A stretch of DNA of 64,000 bases, from positions 1-64,000 of the forward strand of contig CANPJW010000006.1 of NCBI GenBank assembly GCA_947574505.1. The letters are read 5' to 3'. The position numbers and the translations under genes are program-made. The stretch is from an uncultured Bacteroides sp. GTDB taxonomy: Bacteria > Bacteroidota > Bacteroidia > Bacteroidales > Bacteroidaceae. Below are positions 1 through 8,981 of this stretch, one piece after another. Under the pieces are notes generated by a model. It was given only the letters and a program-made list of their open reading frames with translations, was not told the DNA's origin and did no database searches. Numbering within the stretch: position 1 is the stretch's first letter; every line of letters starts with the position of its first letter.

Positions 1-210
1 AGACTATGTGACGAATAAAAACAGGTCGGTAAAGCCTATCTAACATAATCTCAGGGAAATTTAAACAGGCTCTTAATTTATCCGCCTATTCTCCTCCGTT
101 CTGTAAAATACCGACATAGCGAAGCAAACAATTTTACCCAATTATCGTTAATATATAGAGAGAGTATTCTTTTTATATAATTTCGAAGCAATAATCATTT
201 TAATCCATTT

Positions 211-1503
211 ATGGAATTTCTTATTATCGTTTTCTTACTCGTACTGAATGGCATTTTTGCCATGTATGAAATTGCGCTGGTATCATCCAGCAAAGCACGT
301 CTCGAAACACTTGCCGCCAAAGGCAACAAATCCGCCTGTGGAGTTTTAAAACAATTGGAAGAACCGGAAAAATTCCTGTCCACCATCCAAATCGGTATTA
401 CATTAATAGGTATTGTATCCGGTGCATATGGTGGGGTGGCCATCGCCGACGACCTTGTCCCTTTCTTTTCTCTCATTCCGGGCGCAGAAGCATACGCACG
501 CAACCTCGCCATGATTACTACCGTGGCAGTCATCACTTATCTTTCCCTTATCATCGGAGAGCTGGTTCCCAAATCCATCGCCCTCAGCAATCCAGAAAGA
601 TATGCAATCTTATTCAGTCCGATTATGAATCTGCTGACAAAAGTCTCTTATCCTTTCGTCTGGTTGCTAAGTGTCTCTACCCGGTTGCTGAACAGGCTTA
701 TCGGTCTGAAAAGCGAAGAACGCCCCATGACACAGGAGGAAATCAAAATGATTCTGCATCAAAGTTCGGAACAAGGTGTGATTGACAAAGAGGAAACGGA
801 AATGATACGCGATGTATTCCGCTTCTCTGATAAACGCGCCAACGAACTGATGACACACCGCAGAGATCTCATTATCCTTCATCCCGATGATACACAGGAA
901 AAGGTAATGAAGATTATTGAAGAAGAACATTACAGTAAATATCTATTGGTAGACGAACGGAAAGACGAGATTATCGGCGTGGTTTCCGTAAAGGACATTA
1001 TCCTGATGGTAGGCAATAAAAAGGTGTTTAACTTACGCGAAATTGCACGTCCTCCTCTCTTCATTCCGGAAAGTTTATATGCAAATAAAGTTTTAGAGCT
1101 ATTTAAGAAGAACAAAAACAAGTTCGGAGTTGTTGTTAACGAGTATGGCAGCACAGAAGGCATTATCACACTGCACGACCTGACCGAAAGTATCTTCGGA
1201 GACATCCTTGAAGAGGATGAAATGGAAGAAGAAGAAATCGTCACAAGGCAGGATGGTTCAATGCTGGTGGAAGCTTCAATGAATATCGACGACTTTATGG
1301 AGGAAATGGGTATCCTATCCTACGAAGATCTGGAATCGGAAGACTTCACCACGTTAGGTGGATTGGCCATGTTCCTAGTCAGTCGCATCCCGAAAGCAGG
1401 AGACATCTTCACCTACCAAAATCTGCAATTCGAAGTGATGGATATGGACCGCGGACGAGTAGACAAACTACTGGTCATCAAACGGGACGAGGAACAGGAA
1501 TAG
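211..1503 (+). CDS. CorC/HlyC-family membrane protein (CNNM-CBS-CorC)
   Basis: Membrane protein of the hemolysin C/CorC group, linked in the literature to divalent cation (Mg/Co) transport or homeostasis. The N-terminal ~180 residues are hydrophobic and fit a CNNM/DUF21 domain, with a typical GITLIGIVSGAYGG segment and the signature GELVPKSIALSNPER. A paired CBS module follows (about residues 200-330: LMTHRRDLIILHPDD, then YGSTEGIITLHDLTESIFGDI), and a C-terminal CorC_HlyC domain ends the protein (TLGGLAMFLVSRIPKAGD). At 430 residues it has the usual family length. It starts with ATG after an AT-rich leader, reads away from the PUL and is probably a housekeeping gene outside it. Family call is firm; the transported ion is not shown by sequence. 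Confidence 0.9.
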   Translation: MEFLIIVFLLVLNGIFAMYEIALVSSSKARLETLAAKGNKSACGVLKQLEEPEKFLSTIQIGITLIGIVSGAYGGVAIADDLVPFFSLIPGAEAYARNLAMITTVAVITYLSLIIGELVPKSIALSNPERYAILFSPIMNLLTKVSYPFVWLLSVSTRLLNRLIGLKSEERPMTQEEIKMILHQSSEQGVIDKEETEMIRDVFRFSDKRANELMTHRRDLIILHPDDTQEKVMKIIEEEHYSKYLLVDERKDEIIGVVSVKDIILMVGNKKVFNLREIARPPLFIPESLYANKVLELFKKNKNKFGVVVNEYGSTEGIITLHDLTESIFGDILEEDEMEEEEIVTRQDGSMLVEASMNIDDFMEEMGILSYEDLESEDFTTLGGLAMFLVSRIPKAGDIFTYQNLQFEVMDMDRGRVDKLLVIKRDEEQE

Positions 1504-1560
1504 GATAGCAAAAAACGAGCAATAGCTCACTATAATTATATTAACTTAAAGCACTTAAAA

Positions 1561-2034
1561 ATGAAAAAAGTAATTATGTTAGCAGCAGTCGTAGCTGCTT
1601 TGGCATCATGCCAATCAAAAGCAAACAAAGCCATAGAGACACAAGCAGACAGTCTGGCTATTGCTATGACTCCGACTACCCGGTTGACTGAAGTCTATAC
1701 CGGTACTCTCCCTGCTGCCGATGGTCCGGGGATTGACTATGTACTAACCTTGAATGCTGCAACTGACAATGCAGATACAGTGTACACACTAGATATGACT
1801 TACCTCGATGCTGAAGGTCAAGGACAAAACAAGACTTTCACCTCGAAAGGAAAACAAGAGACTGTACAGAAGGTAGTGAACAACAAACCGATGACAGCAG
1901 TTAAGTTATCTCCGAAGAATGGTGAAGCTCCGATGTATTTCGTGGTTGTTAACGATACCACTCTTCGTTTGGTGAACGATAGCTTGCAAGAAGCTGTCAG
2001 CAATTTGAATTATGACATCATCAAGGTAAAATAA
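1561..2034 (+). CDS. NlpE-like lipoprotein lacking the CxxC
   Basis: Small lipoprotein of 157 residues. It has a short signal peptide ending in a lipobox (LASC, Cys17). The body carries YTGTLPAADGPGIDYVLTL, which matches the NlpE N-terminal motif (Y.G.LPCADC.GI...L.L), but both cysteines of the CADC motif are replaced (Ala and Gly). NlpE in enterobacteria senses envelope stress and copper; without the cysteines a redox or copper role is doubtful. It lies 57 bp downstream of the CorC-like gene on the same strand and may be cotranscribed. The stop codon lies inside a 9-bp target duplication made by the element that follows. Function unknown. Confidence 0.75.
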   Translation: MKKVIMLAAVVAALASCQSKANKAIETQADSLAIAMTPTTRLTEVYTGTLPAADGPGIDYVLTLNAATDNADTVYTLDMTYLDAEGQGQNKTFTSKGKQETVQKVVNNKPMTAVKLSPKNGEAPMYFVVVNDTTLRLVNDSLQEAVSNLNYDIIKVK

Positions 2035-2035
2035 T

Positions 2036-2255
2036 TATTGCTGTCCGGTAAAAAACGACAAAATCATATATTCTCTACAAATATAATAAGTTACACCTGT
2101 TTTACGAAAAAGGGCTTGTCATTTGAGGCGATGTGAAATTGGTAGCATTAAGCATCAAAAAGCCCTTAAAAGACATCTATACGAGTCTGTTTCATGCTGT
2201 ATGAGATAAAAATAGTCCATTTCCTATCATGTCAAAGTTTTACCGGACAGCAATA
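2036..2255. mobile_element. 220-bp MITE-like element with 18-bp TIRs and 9-bp TSD
   Basis: Perfect 18-bp terminal inverted repeats TATTGCTGTCCGGTAAAA at 2036-2053 and its reverse complement at 2238-2255. The element is flanked immediately by identical 9-bp direct repeats TAAAATAAT at 2027-2035 and 2256-2264. There is no transposase ORF, so it is a non-autonomous element or an IS deletion remnant. An internal inverted pair, AAGGGCTT (about 2110-2117) and AAGCCCTT (about 2160-2167), could form a stem. The left target repeat contains the stop codon of the NlpE-like gene, so the insertion kept the reading frame intact while moving the gene away from its terminator. Confidence 0.85.
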
Positions 2256-2283
2256 TAAAATAATAAGCCTAACCCTAACCAGT

Positions 2284-2327
2284 AAAAAAAAGCCCTGCAT
2301 AGAACCTTCGTTCTCGCAGGGCTTTTT
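2284..2327. terminator. bidirectional intrinsic terminator
   Basis: Stem AGCCCTGC / GCAGGGCT with A-run on the left and T-run on the right, so it can work in both directions. It lies between the convergent NlpE-like gene (+) and the GH88 gene (-). Confidence 0.85.
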
Positions 2328-2365
2328 CGTTTTCCACTCTATTATCTATACACTAATCAATGCCG

Positions 2366-3586
2366 TTATCCTACCACCCCGTTTCCTTCTTGCAAACGTT
2401 TCAGCCTCAGCAAGGCTTCGATATAATAATAATCTGCATAAATAATAGAAGCATCTATTTCTGAATGAGCCGGCCAATGTCCTACGCTATGCAGCAGGAA
2501 TGACGGTTTGCTTTTGCCACTCTGGTAACTGTCAGAGTTCAGGCTTGTCAGTATTTCAATAGCTGCATCTTTATAACGTTTTCCGGTTCCATTCGGGAGG
2601 TAAGTGGATAATTCAAGCAAAGCAGAAGCCACCACTGCGGCAGCAGAAGCATCACGCGGAGCATCCGGTATTCCCGGGGCACTGAAATCCCAATAAGGAA
2701 CTTTATCTTCCGGCAGGCGTTCGAGATAGACATCTGTCACTTTCTGCGCGAAATCAAGATACTTAGGATCTTTCGTCTCCCGATAGACTACAGTATATCC
2801 ATAGATTGCCCATGCCTGACCACGCGCCCACATGGTGCTGTCAGCATAACCTTGGTGCGTTACTCCTTTTATCAGATTACCTGTAATAGTGTCGTATACC
2901 GCTACATGGTAAGATGTATAATCGGGACGGAACTGGCATTTCATCGTTTTATCGGCATGAGAAACGGCAATATCATATAAATAAGGATTTCCACCATTCT
3001 TCGCTGCCCAGAAAAGCATTTCGAGGTTGATCATGTTATCCATGATGGTATTGTGCGGCCAGTTGCGGGGTTCCACTTCACGAGGCCATGAAAGGATGGT
3101 TCCTACTACCGGATTGAATAAAGTAGCCAGCGAATCGGCTGTATCCAGAATCACTTTTTTATAAGCAGGATCTTTCGTCAAGCGATAACCGTTCCCATAA
3201 CTGCAAAAGACGAGGAATCCCAAATCATGGTCATAAGCCGATGTTCGAGAAAGGAATTCCAATGAGTTCGTAAACTTCTCCGCTTCTTCCTGAATCTGTT
3301 TATCTTTCGTATATTCGTAATCATACCACAATACTCCGGGCCAGAAACCGGCACACCATTCTTCCTTCGTCGCTTTCCGGCAATTCCAGTGTTGTTCGTC
3401 CGCCATGATATTACGTGGCATCATTGTATAGTCGATGCCGGAGTCTGTTTTCAGTTCCGCAAGCGTACGTTGCGTCTGCTCTGCACAATAGTCCAATACC
3501 TTATTCACATCCAATGTACCGGACGGCTGATGAGCACACGTACAGAAACCTAACATCACAGCCAAACCTACTACAATCTTTTTCAT
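2366..3586 (-). CDS. GH88 unsaturated glucuronyl hydrolase
   Basis: Glycoside hydrolase family 88: removes the 4,5-unsaturated uronic acid left at the non-reducing end by polysaccharide lyases, by hydration of the enol ether. It has an N-terminal export signal with a lipobox-like Cys near residue 16-18. The two family aspartates are visible: Asp121 in DLGF and Asp183 in WPHNTIMDNMINL, matching Asp88 and Asp149 of the Bacillus enzyme. Further family motifs are WARGQAWAIYGY and DASAAAVVASALLEL. The 406 residues fit an (alpha/alpha)6 barrel. It follows the GH43 gene by 88 bp and is the last gene of this leftward operon. Its presence with several lyases argues for unsaturated oligosaccharide products in the periplasm. 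Confidence 0.92.
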   Translation of the reverse strand: MKKIVVGLAVMLGFCTCAHQPSGTLDVNKVLDYCAEQTQRTLAELKTDSGIDYTMMPRNIMADEQHWNCRKATKEEWCAGFWPGVLWYDYEYTKDKQIQEEAEKFTNSLEFLSRTSAYDHDLGFLVFCSYGNGYRLTKDPAYKKVILDTADSLATLFNPVVGTILSWPREVEPRNWPHNTIMDNMINLEMLFWAAKNGGNPYLYDIAVSHADKTMKCQFRPDYTSYHVAVYDTITGNLIKGVTHQGYADSTMWARGQAWAIYGYTVVYRETKDPKYLDFAQKVTDVYLERLPEDKVPYWDFSAPGIPDAPRDASAAAVVASALLELSTYLPNGTGKRYKDAAIEILTSLNSDSYQSGKSKPSFLLHSVGHWPAHSEIDASIIYADYYYIEALLRLKRLQEGNGVVG

Positions 3587-3674
3587 CTTAATCTGATATC
3601 TTCGAGTTAATTCTTAATCTTTATTTCTCTTTGTCATTCACTTGAGCATTCAGTAACTTAGTCATCCCATCAGC

Positions 3675-5324
3675 TTACTTAGTCACCCGGAACCAGTCTA
3701 CATCCGCCCATCCACGATTTCCCTCATTCGGAGTTACGCAAAACACTCCTACTTTAGCTCCAATCCATTTCCCTTGACGGGCTGTGAAAGACTCTCCCAC
3801 TGTCGTATATTTCTTCCCGTCCAGACTATAAGCAAACGTACAAACAGCTCCTTTCCGAACCTTTACCTGTAAATAAACTGTTTGCCATTCATTATCTGCT
3901 ACTCCCGGCATCTTCAAATATTTTACCGGAATATTTGCCAATTCTTTTATTTGTTCAGGGTTCTGCTGTTCCGCATCCTTGCAAACTGCCTGTTGCAAAA
4001 TAAATTTATCTCCAGCCTTGCGGATAGAAAGATAACTGTAATCCCACCCCATCACAATGATTCCGGCTTGTTCCCCATCCTGCTTGGCAGTAAATGTCAG
4101 CTTGGTCGTAGCTGTAAATTCTTCAGCCGGAAACTTTTGCATCAACAGATTAGGAACTTCCCAGAAGTTCACAAACTCTTTCGAAAGGCTGCCTGCATAC
4201 AGACGGATAAATCCCAAATCGGTAGTAAACCCGTAAGTGTCTTTTTTATTGGCATGCCATTGCCATTGTAATCCCAAATGCCGGATATTGAATTCGTCAC
4301 TCTCCGGCGGAGTAGCTACCGGATAGGTCTTTCCCACATTCGGTTTCTTATAAGTCGTTACAGGTTCACCGCAACCATCTTTATCCTTGTCCACTCCGAT
4401 TACAGGCCAGTCATTTATCCACGTCATCGGATTCAAGTGAATCACACGTCCGTAAGCGCCTTTATCTTGAAAATGGACGAACCAGGATTCTCCTGTATTG
4501 GTGTCTACCCAGCCACCCTGATGAGGTCCGTTTATCGTTGTCTTTCCTTGTGCCATCACGATTTTCGATTCGTAAGGGCCATAGATGTTCTTTGAGCGAA
4601 GTACCAATTGCCAACCGGTTGCCACTCCTCCTGCCGGAGCAAAAATATAATAGTATCCGTTGCGTTTATAAAGCTTCGGTCCTTCTATGGTATGATTCTT
4701 TCCATCATTTCCGTCGAACACCATCACCGGATCGGAAGTAACTTCTGTTCCTTCCGCATTCAGTTCGCAAATGACGAGGATACTGTTCACCCCACTACGG
4801 CTTCCGGCATAAGCATGTATCAGATATACTTTTCCGTCTTCGTCCCACAAAGGAGTTGCATCAATCATTCCTTTCCCAGCTTTCACCAATACAGGCTTGC
4901 TCCATTTTCCTTTCGGATCTTTGGCTTTAATCATATAGATTCCATAATCCGGGTCACCCCAATAGATATAAAACTCCCCGTTATGAAAACGGATAGAAGG
5001 CGCCCATACGCCCTTGCCGTGCTGTGCCTTATCGAAAAATTCTTTCGGTTCCTGCACCGGCAACGCATAGTTCACCAGCGACCAATTCACCAAATCTTTG
5101 GAGTGAAGAATAGGAATACCCGGGATACAATTGAAACTGGATGCCGTCATATAGAAATCTTCTCCGGCTGCACATACATCCGGGTCGGAATAATCAGCAT
5201 GAAGAACCGGGTTCTGATAAGTACCGTTTCCCTTATCAGCCACCCAGGTCTTTGAAATTTCTTGTGAGCCTGCCAATGAACTGCAAGCTATCATTCCTGC
5301 TAAAAACAGAATCTTTTTACGCAT
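3675..5324 (-). CDS. GH43 glycosidase with C-terminal beta-sandwich
   Basis: Exported five-bladed beta-propeller glycosidase of family GH43 (beta-xylosidase, arabinofuranosidase or exo-galactosidase type; substrate not readable). The catalytic triad is complete: base Asp47 in YSDPDV, pKa-modulating Asp155 in GMIDATPLW, and acid Glu214 in HTIEGPKLY. From about residue 345 to 549 there is a concanavalin-like beta-sandwich often found behind GH43 domains (DEFNIRHLGLQWQWH to WADVDWFRV). The signal peptide ends near residue 19. It is first in a two-gene unit with GH88, preceded by a 770-bp gap that holds a leader box and repeats. Subfamily assignment would need a CAZy search. Confidence 0.9.
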   Translation of the reverse strand: MRKKILFLAGMIACSSLAGSQEISKTWVADKGNGTYQNPVLHADYSDPDVCAAGEDFYMTASSFNCIPGIPILHSKDLVNWSLVNYALPVQEPKEFFDKAQHGKGVWAPSIRFHNGEFYIYWGDPDYGIYMIKAKDPKGKWSKPVLVKAGKGMIDATPLWDEDGKVYLIHAYAGSRSGVNSILVICELNAEGTEVTSDPVMVFDGNDGKNHTIEGPKLYKRNGYYYIFAPAGGVATGWQLVLRSKNIYGPYESKIVMAQGKTTINGPHQGGWVDTNTGESWFVHFQDKGAYGRVIHLNPMTWINDWPVIGVDKDKDGCGEPVTTYKKPNVGKTYPVATPPESDEFNIRHLGLQWQWHANKKDTYGFTTDLGFIRLYAGSLSKEFVNFWEVPNLLMQKFPAEEFTATTKLTFTAKQDGEQAGIIVMGWDYSYLSIRKAGDKFILQQAVCKDAEQQNPEQIKELANIPVKYLKMPGVADNEWQTVYLQVKVRKGAVCTFAYSLDGKKYTTVGESFTARQGKWIGAKVGVFCVTPNEGNRGWADVDWFRVTK

Positions 5325-5467
5325 ATACCTTACTAATCAATTTCATTCAAAATAAGAATTGTTATTCCTAAAAACAGGTTCTTTCTACCTTTCTAAAAAA
5401 ACGAATCTATCGGAAAACCGAATCTGATATCTTTTCTTTCAAACAATCTATTTACTGACCTATTTGC

Positions 5468-5480
5468 TTATATATACGAA
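5468..5480 (-). promoter_or_regulatory. TTCGTAT leader box, GH43-GH88 unit
   Basis: Reads TTCGTATATATAAG on the minus strand, about 145 bases before the GH43 start. It resembles the boxes near 18488, 23420, 29185, 45455, 47425, 47492 and 55578. Confidence 0.5.
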
Positions 5481-5509
5481 GGGGATTAGGTAAATACCTA
5501 ATCCCCTTC
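5478..5509. repeat. 15-bp perfect hairpin
   Basis: Arms GAAGGGGATTAGGTA and its reverse complement with a 2-base centre, followed on the + strand by a run of six T. A degraded copy lies at about 6038-6068, just behind the lyase gene, so the hairpin is duplicated at both ends of this intergenic gap. It could terminate + strand transcription or fold in the GH43 leader. Confidence 0.6.
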
Positions 5510-5589
5510 ACTATTTTTTCTATTAATCTTTTAATTTAACGTCAGTTCGATAGATGCCTGTACTTTTCAATTCTCCTCCTTCAGGAAGG

Positions 5590-5712
5590 TTGCTCTCCCC
5601 TGATAACGGGGGAGTCGGAGGGGGTGAGTCCCCGTAGGGGGGGGAGGTGGTAGGTGAATTTGTAAATCTATATATTACTGAATAACAGGCTACTATATTT
5701 ACCTACCACCCC
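5590..5712. repeat. GC-rich palindromic repeat block
   Basis: G-rich block inside AT-rich DNA. It holds a small hairpin (CTCCCC / GGGGGAG near 5595-5613) and an inverted pair GGTGGTAGGT (5646-5655) with ACCTACCACC (5701-5710). No ORF. It looks like an intergenic repeat of the kind scattered in Bacteroides genomes. Confidence 0.6.
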
Positions 5713-5724
5713 GTCCTTCGGACA

Positions 5725-5919
5725 CCCCTCCTTCCCGAAGCTACCCTTTATACACATCTATTTTTTTTAAGAAATAGGCACATGAAGAGTTAAATTAATT
5801 AAGGATATTCATGGTAAGCATAGTCATTATTTAATTTTTTTTTCCTAATAACACCTTTAAATATTCCAATTTGTAAGGATTTAAAGATGTGTATAAAGGG
5901 TAGCTTCCCGAAGGAGGGG
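5725..5919. repeat. 35-bp inverted repeat pair spanning 195 bp
   Basis: Arms 5725-5759 and 5885-5919 are reverse complements over 35 bases with two mismatches (shared core GAAGCTACCCTTTATACACA). The 125 bp between them are AT-rich with no ORF. No target duplication was seen. With the block at 5590-5712 this accounts for most of the 770-bp gap at 5325-6094; nothing else was recognised there. Confidence 0.7.
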
Positions 5920-6094
5920 AAACCATGCGGACGAAATTATATCGAACTTACGTTATCTTATGGTAGAAAAGTTGCAGTCAATACTATATATTTTCCATGA
6001 AGATGTATCTTGCTTTACCATTTGTTTATGATATGAAAAGAGGGAATAGACAAGTGCCTAATCCCCCATAAACTATTTTTCCAAAACTTCCTGG

Positions 6095-7483
6095 TTATTC
6101 ACGATACATCATCAGTGTTCCCCAGCCTAGCTGGTCAAACGCTCCACTATTAGTACCATAACGGCTCGTTCCGTCGGCACCACACTCGGGACGCATCTTG
6201 TCGGCAGCCTGCTTGGCATATTTATAACCGCTGCCCAAATTCTTCACCTTAGCGTAGTGATTGTATAGAATCTCCCATCCCGGACGAAGGCTTCCCCGCC
6301 CTGTATCATCGGCAACAGATGTATGGGTGACACCGTGGCTTTTATTGGAACATGAGCAGTCGACACAATATTTATATGTATTGAAAGGCATTTGGTCTTT
6401 TGCCAGCAACCACGCACCGTTCGTATTCATTTGGTCGGAACCGTTACGCAAATTGAAAAGCGCCGTGTATTCACCCATCTTCATGACAACGTTGTCATTA
6501 GCTGCAAAGAAATCAAGTTGCGGCACTGATTTATTGCCTAAATAGAAAGTATAAGCCATCTGGCAAAGATTTGCCGTTACCGCAACAGACATCATGGCAT
6601 GTCCCTGGTCGCGACCACTTTCCTGATTCTGTGCAATTCCTTCACCGCTTCCCAACGGATCAGTAAATGTACCTTGAATCAATTTTCCAATATAACCATT
6701 TCCTACCCCATTATAAAAATAGTTCACTACATAGTTCACCATATCATCTTTTTCGTTTAAGATGCCAATAGCCAAATAAGAAGCCAGACTCACCAAATCC
6801 CAGTTAGCCCAATAGTGGTCGTTACACTGTCCAGCATGATTCTTCAAGAAATCAAGATTCTTGGTAGCAAATACATCCATCATCCACTTCTTAAAATCTG
6901 CCTTATCATTATCCGCCCACTTATCACAAGTTTGCATAATTTCAGCAGCATTGGCGAAAGTGTATCCCTGCACACCGGCTGCCAGCACTTGATTAGCATC
7001 ATTAGATGTAATTCCTTTACACTTATCCGCCCAAGCATTCATTACCTTAATAGAAGCATTAGCATATTCTACATTTCCCGTCAGCTTCCACAACATAGCC
7101 AATTGATAGGCAGCAGCCGCGTCGCGCATAGCTTTATCATAGTTTTCCCTATCCACTCCCGTACCGGTAGGATCACCACGCACAATCCATTCGGTGGGGT
7201 CTGCCACATAATTTGGTAAAGCATAGGCACTGTTCTTCAATTTCTCAAATTCATCTTTTACAGCTTGTGGAGCCGTACCGTCATCCAACATGGTCTTTAC
7301 ACGAGCAAAATCTGCATCACTGTACATAGCACACGGATGTTGGTAAGTATAACGCCCGTCGACCTCAATGTAGGGCATAGGCCAGCTATCTATATCGGTT
7401 GTTCCATCTTCGATTTCACTAGAACAGGCTGAAAAGCCTGTTGCCAATAAAAGTCCTAATGCAAATATCATATTCTTTTTCAT
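6095..7483 (-). CDS. alginate-lyase-fold polysaccharide lyase, lipoprotein
   Basis: Probable polysaccharide lyase with the (alpha/alpha) toroid alginate_lyase fold, perhaps CAZy PL38 (recalled, not checked). The 462-residue protein has a lipobox at FSAC (Cys20), so it is probably anchored to the outer membrane. Likely active-site segments are NDHYWANW (221-228) and QESGRDQGH (287-295), both shared with the lyase at 30905-32200; QES.RDQGH also occurs in the one at 45467-47392. The C-terminus ends with LGWGTLMMY, matched in the paralogues. It is fourth in module A, 28 bases after the BIG2 protein. Substrates of this fold include alginate and glucuronan; given the locus, a uronic-acid polymer is likely. 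Confidence 0.78.
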   Translation of the reverse strand: MKKNMIFALGLLLATGFSACSSEIEDGTTDIDSWPMPYIEVDGRYTYQHPCAMYSDADFARVKTMLDDGTAPQAVKDEFEKLKNSAYALPNYVADPTEWIVRGDPTGTGVDRENYDKAMRDAAAAYQLAMLWKLTGNVEYANASIKVMNAWADKCKGITSNDANQVLAAGVQGYTFANAAEIMQTCDKWADNDKADFKKWMMDVFATKNLDFLKNHAGQCNDHYWANWDLVSLASYLAIGILNEKDDMVNYVVNYFYNGVGNGYIGKLIQGTFTDPLGSGEGIAQNQESGRDQGHAMMSVAVTANLCQMAYTFYLGNKSVPQLDFFAANDNVVMKMGEYTALFNLRNGSDQMNTNGAWLLAKDQMPFNTYKYCVDCSCSNKSHGVTHTSVADDTGRGSLRPGWEILYNHYAKVKNLGSGYKYAKQAADKMRPECGADGTSRYGTNSGAFDQLGWGTLMMYRE

Positions 7484-7511
7484 ACTGTCTTCATTAATGG
7501 TTATTATTCAA

Positions 7512-8948
7512 TTACTTGCCTGCCGCCACTTCTGCTTCGGCAAAAGCTTTAGCTTCATCCAGACTCTTGAAAGTGCGAATCCAATAAACTGTATATTTAC
7601 TAGTCGGCAAGTTTTCATTCATTATATCAGCTATCTTTACTTGAAAAGTATTAGCAGTTACTGTGCCTGCCGCAGCAACGCCGGGATTTAATTGAGCCAC
7701 ATCATAATACAACATGTGTGTACCATCATCCAGTATTACCCCCGTATTACACTTTTTACCACTTACGTTTCCGGCACTTGTCACTAAATCCAATGTATAT
7801 TCCCCTCCTTTTCCGGAGCCTTTTCCGCCACTCGGCAAAGTGGTACGCAATGCGATAACAGGATATTGTCCAAAGTCCATCGTAACGGGTACAGCGGTAT
7901 ATTTCAAGTCGGCACGTTTCATTGTTGCATTTTGTGCACCGGCGGTGACAACCATTTTCCCATCTTCAATAGCGATGCTTGAATAAGCTTGCCCCAGTCC
8001 CCAATTCTTAAATTCATTCCGACCGTCCCAAATCCACCAGCCACTTACAACTGTAATAGTAGTGGTAGATTTTGCGCCTGTTGCCTGGCAAGTAGCAGTA
8101 ATCTCAGTTGTACCGAATCCCTTCGGAGTAACCACACCCAAATCTACAGTAGCTACATCTTCATTACTAGATGTCCAGTCAACGGAACCTAAAGTTGCGT
8201 TAGCAGGTGTATAAACGACATCCAGACTTATATCTCCCAAAGAAACGCAGACTGGTTCGGTATAGGGTTTGATTTCAACATTCTCTACCGGGATATATTT
8301 CACTACGGTCAAATCATACGAACCAAACACCTTGCTATAATCGTGCGTATAAGCCAGGATTTTTGCTGTTCCGGCTTTCTGGCAAGTCACTAATCCATTT
8401 TGCGAAACAGTAGCCACATTTTCATCAGTACTGCTCCATGTCAAATAAGAATATGTATGATTGGCCGGTAATATGTCAGCAGTAAACTGCAAACGGTCCG
8501 TTTCGTAAATCACTTCTCCCTCACGTGGATTAACAAGTGTCACACTTTCGGCTTTTATTATCTGAGGGATAACATTTACTGTCACTGTAGCCTCAGCTCC
8601 AAAACCGATAGAAGGTGTAGCACTAATCACAGCCGTACCTTCTGAGACACCGGTAATTGTACCGTTCTGCGACACACGCGCCACAGCTTCATTCGTAGAT
8701 CTCCAAAGAATAGTCCGGTCTTCCAAATCATCCGGTGCTTCCACTTTATAAACAATGGTAGAATCCATATCAATAGCCAACGGCAATGTTGAGCTGACAT
8801 CAAACGTAATGGAATTAATCAATTTTGCTTCGGGCATGGCAGGTGTAAATTCTTTATCCTTGTCGCATGCAGTCAAAGCCAGACAGGCTGCCATTATTCC
8901 CATTGACACACCTTGCAAGTTCTTATATATCGATTTTCTATTTTTCAT
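7512..8948 (-). CDS. BIG2-repeat surface glycan-binding lipoprotein
   Basis: Lipoprotein (Cys28 in ALTACDKD) with three bacterial Ig-like group 2 repeats at about residues 45-127, 135-215 and 218-300. Each has the WxSTNExVAxVxxxGxVTxxxxGTAxIxA pattern. A C-terminal beta-rich domain (about 300-475, starting GWWIWDGRNEFKNWG) probably binds glycan; this layout fits the surface glycan-binding proteins encoded after SusD. It lies between SusD and the lyase in module A. No catalytic motif was seen. The ligand cannot be predicted. Confidence 0.8.
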   Translation of the reverse strand: MKNRKSIYKNLQGVSMGIMAACLALTACDKDKEFTPAMPEAKLINSITFDVSSTLPLAIDMDSTIVYKVEAPDDLEDRTILWRSTNEAVARVSQNGTITGVSEGTAVISATPSIGFGAEATVTVNVIPQIIKAESVTLVNPREGEVIYETDRLQFTADILPANHTYSYLTWSSTDENVATVSQNGLVTCQKAGTAKILAYTHDYSKVFGSYDLTVVKYIPVENVEIKPYTEPVCVSLGDISLDVVYTPANATLGSVDWTSSNEDVATVDLGVVTPKGFGTTEITATCQATGAKSTTTITVVSGWWIWDGRNEFKNWGLGQAYSSIAIEDGKMVVTAGAQNATMKRADLKYTAVPVTMDFGQYPVIALRTTLPSGGKGSGKGGEYTLDLVTSAGNVSGKKCNTGVILDDGTHMLYYDVAQLNPGVAAAGTVTANTFQVKIADIMNENLPTSKYTVYWIRTFKSLDEAKAFAEAEVAAGK

Positions 8949-8981
8949 ACCTAATTATAGTTTAATGAATGAAAGGAACAG

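Noticed and set aside
2036..2255. Phase-variable invertible promoter flanked by inverted repeats
   Set aside because: A TATATTTG lies inside on the minus strand, but the 9-bp direct repeats outside the inverted repeats fit transposition better, and inversion would aim the promoter at the 3' ends of genes only.
4608..5255. Long + strand frame opposite the GH43 gene
   Set aside because: It mirrors a well-supported GH43 gene, has no domain, and is a shadow of the codon bias. The same holds for other long antisense frames across the PUL, such as 30032-30757 and 33558-34439.
5725..5919. A second MITE
   Set aside because: The 35-bp arms are imperfect and no flanking direct repeat was found, so it is listed only as an inverted repeat.
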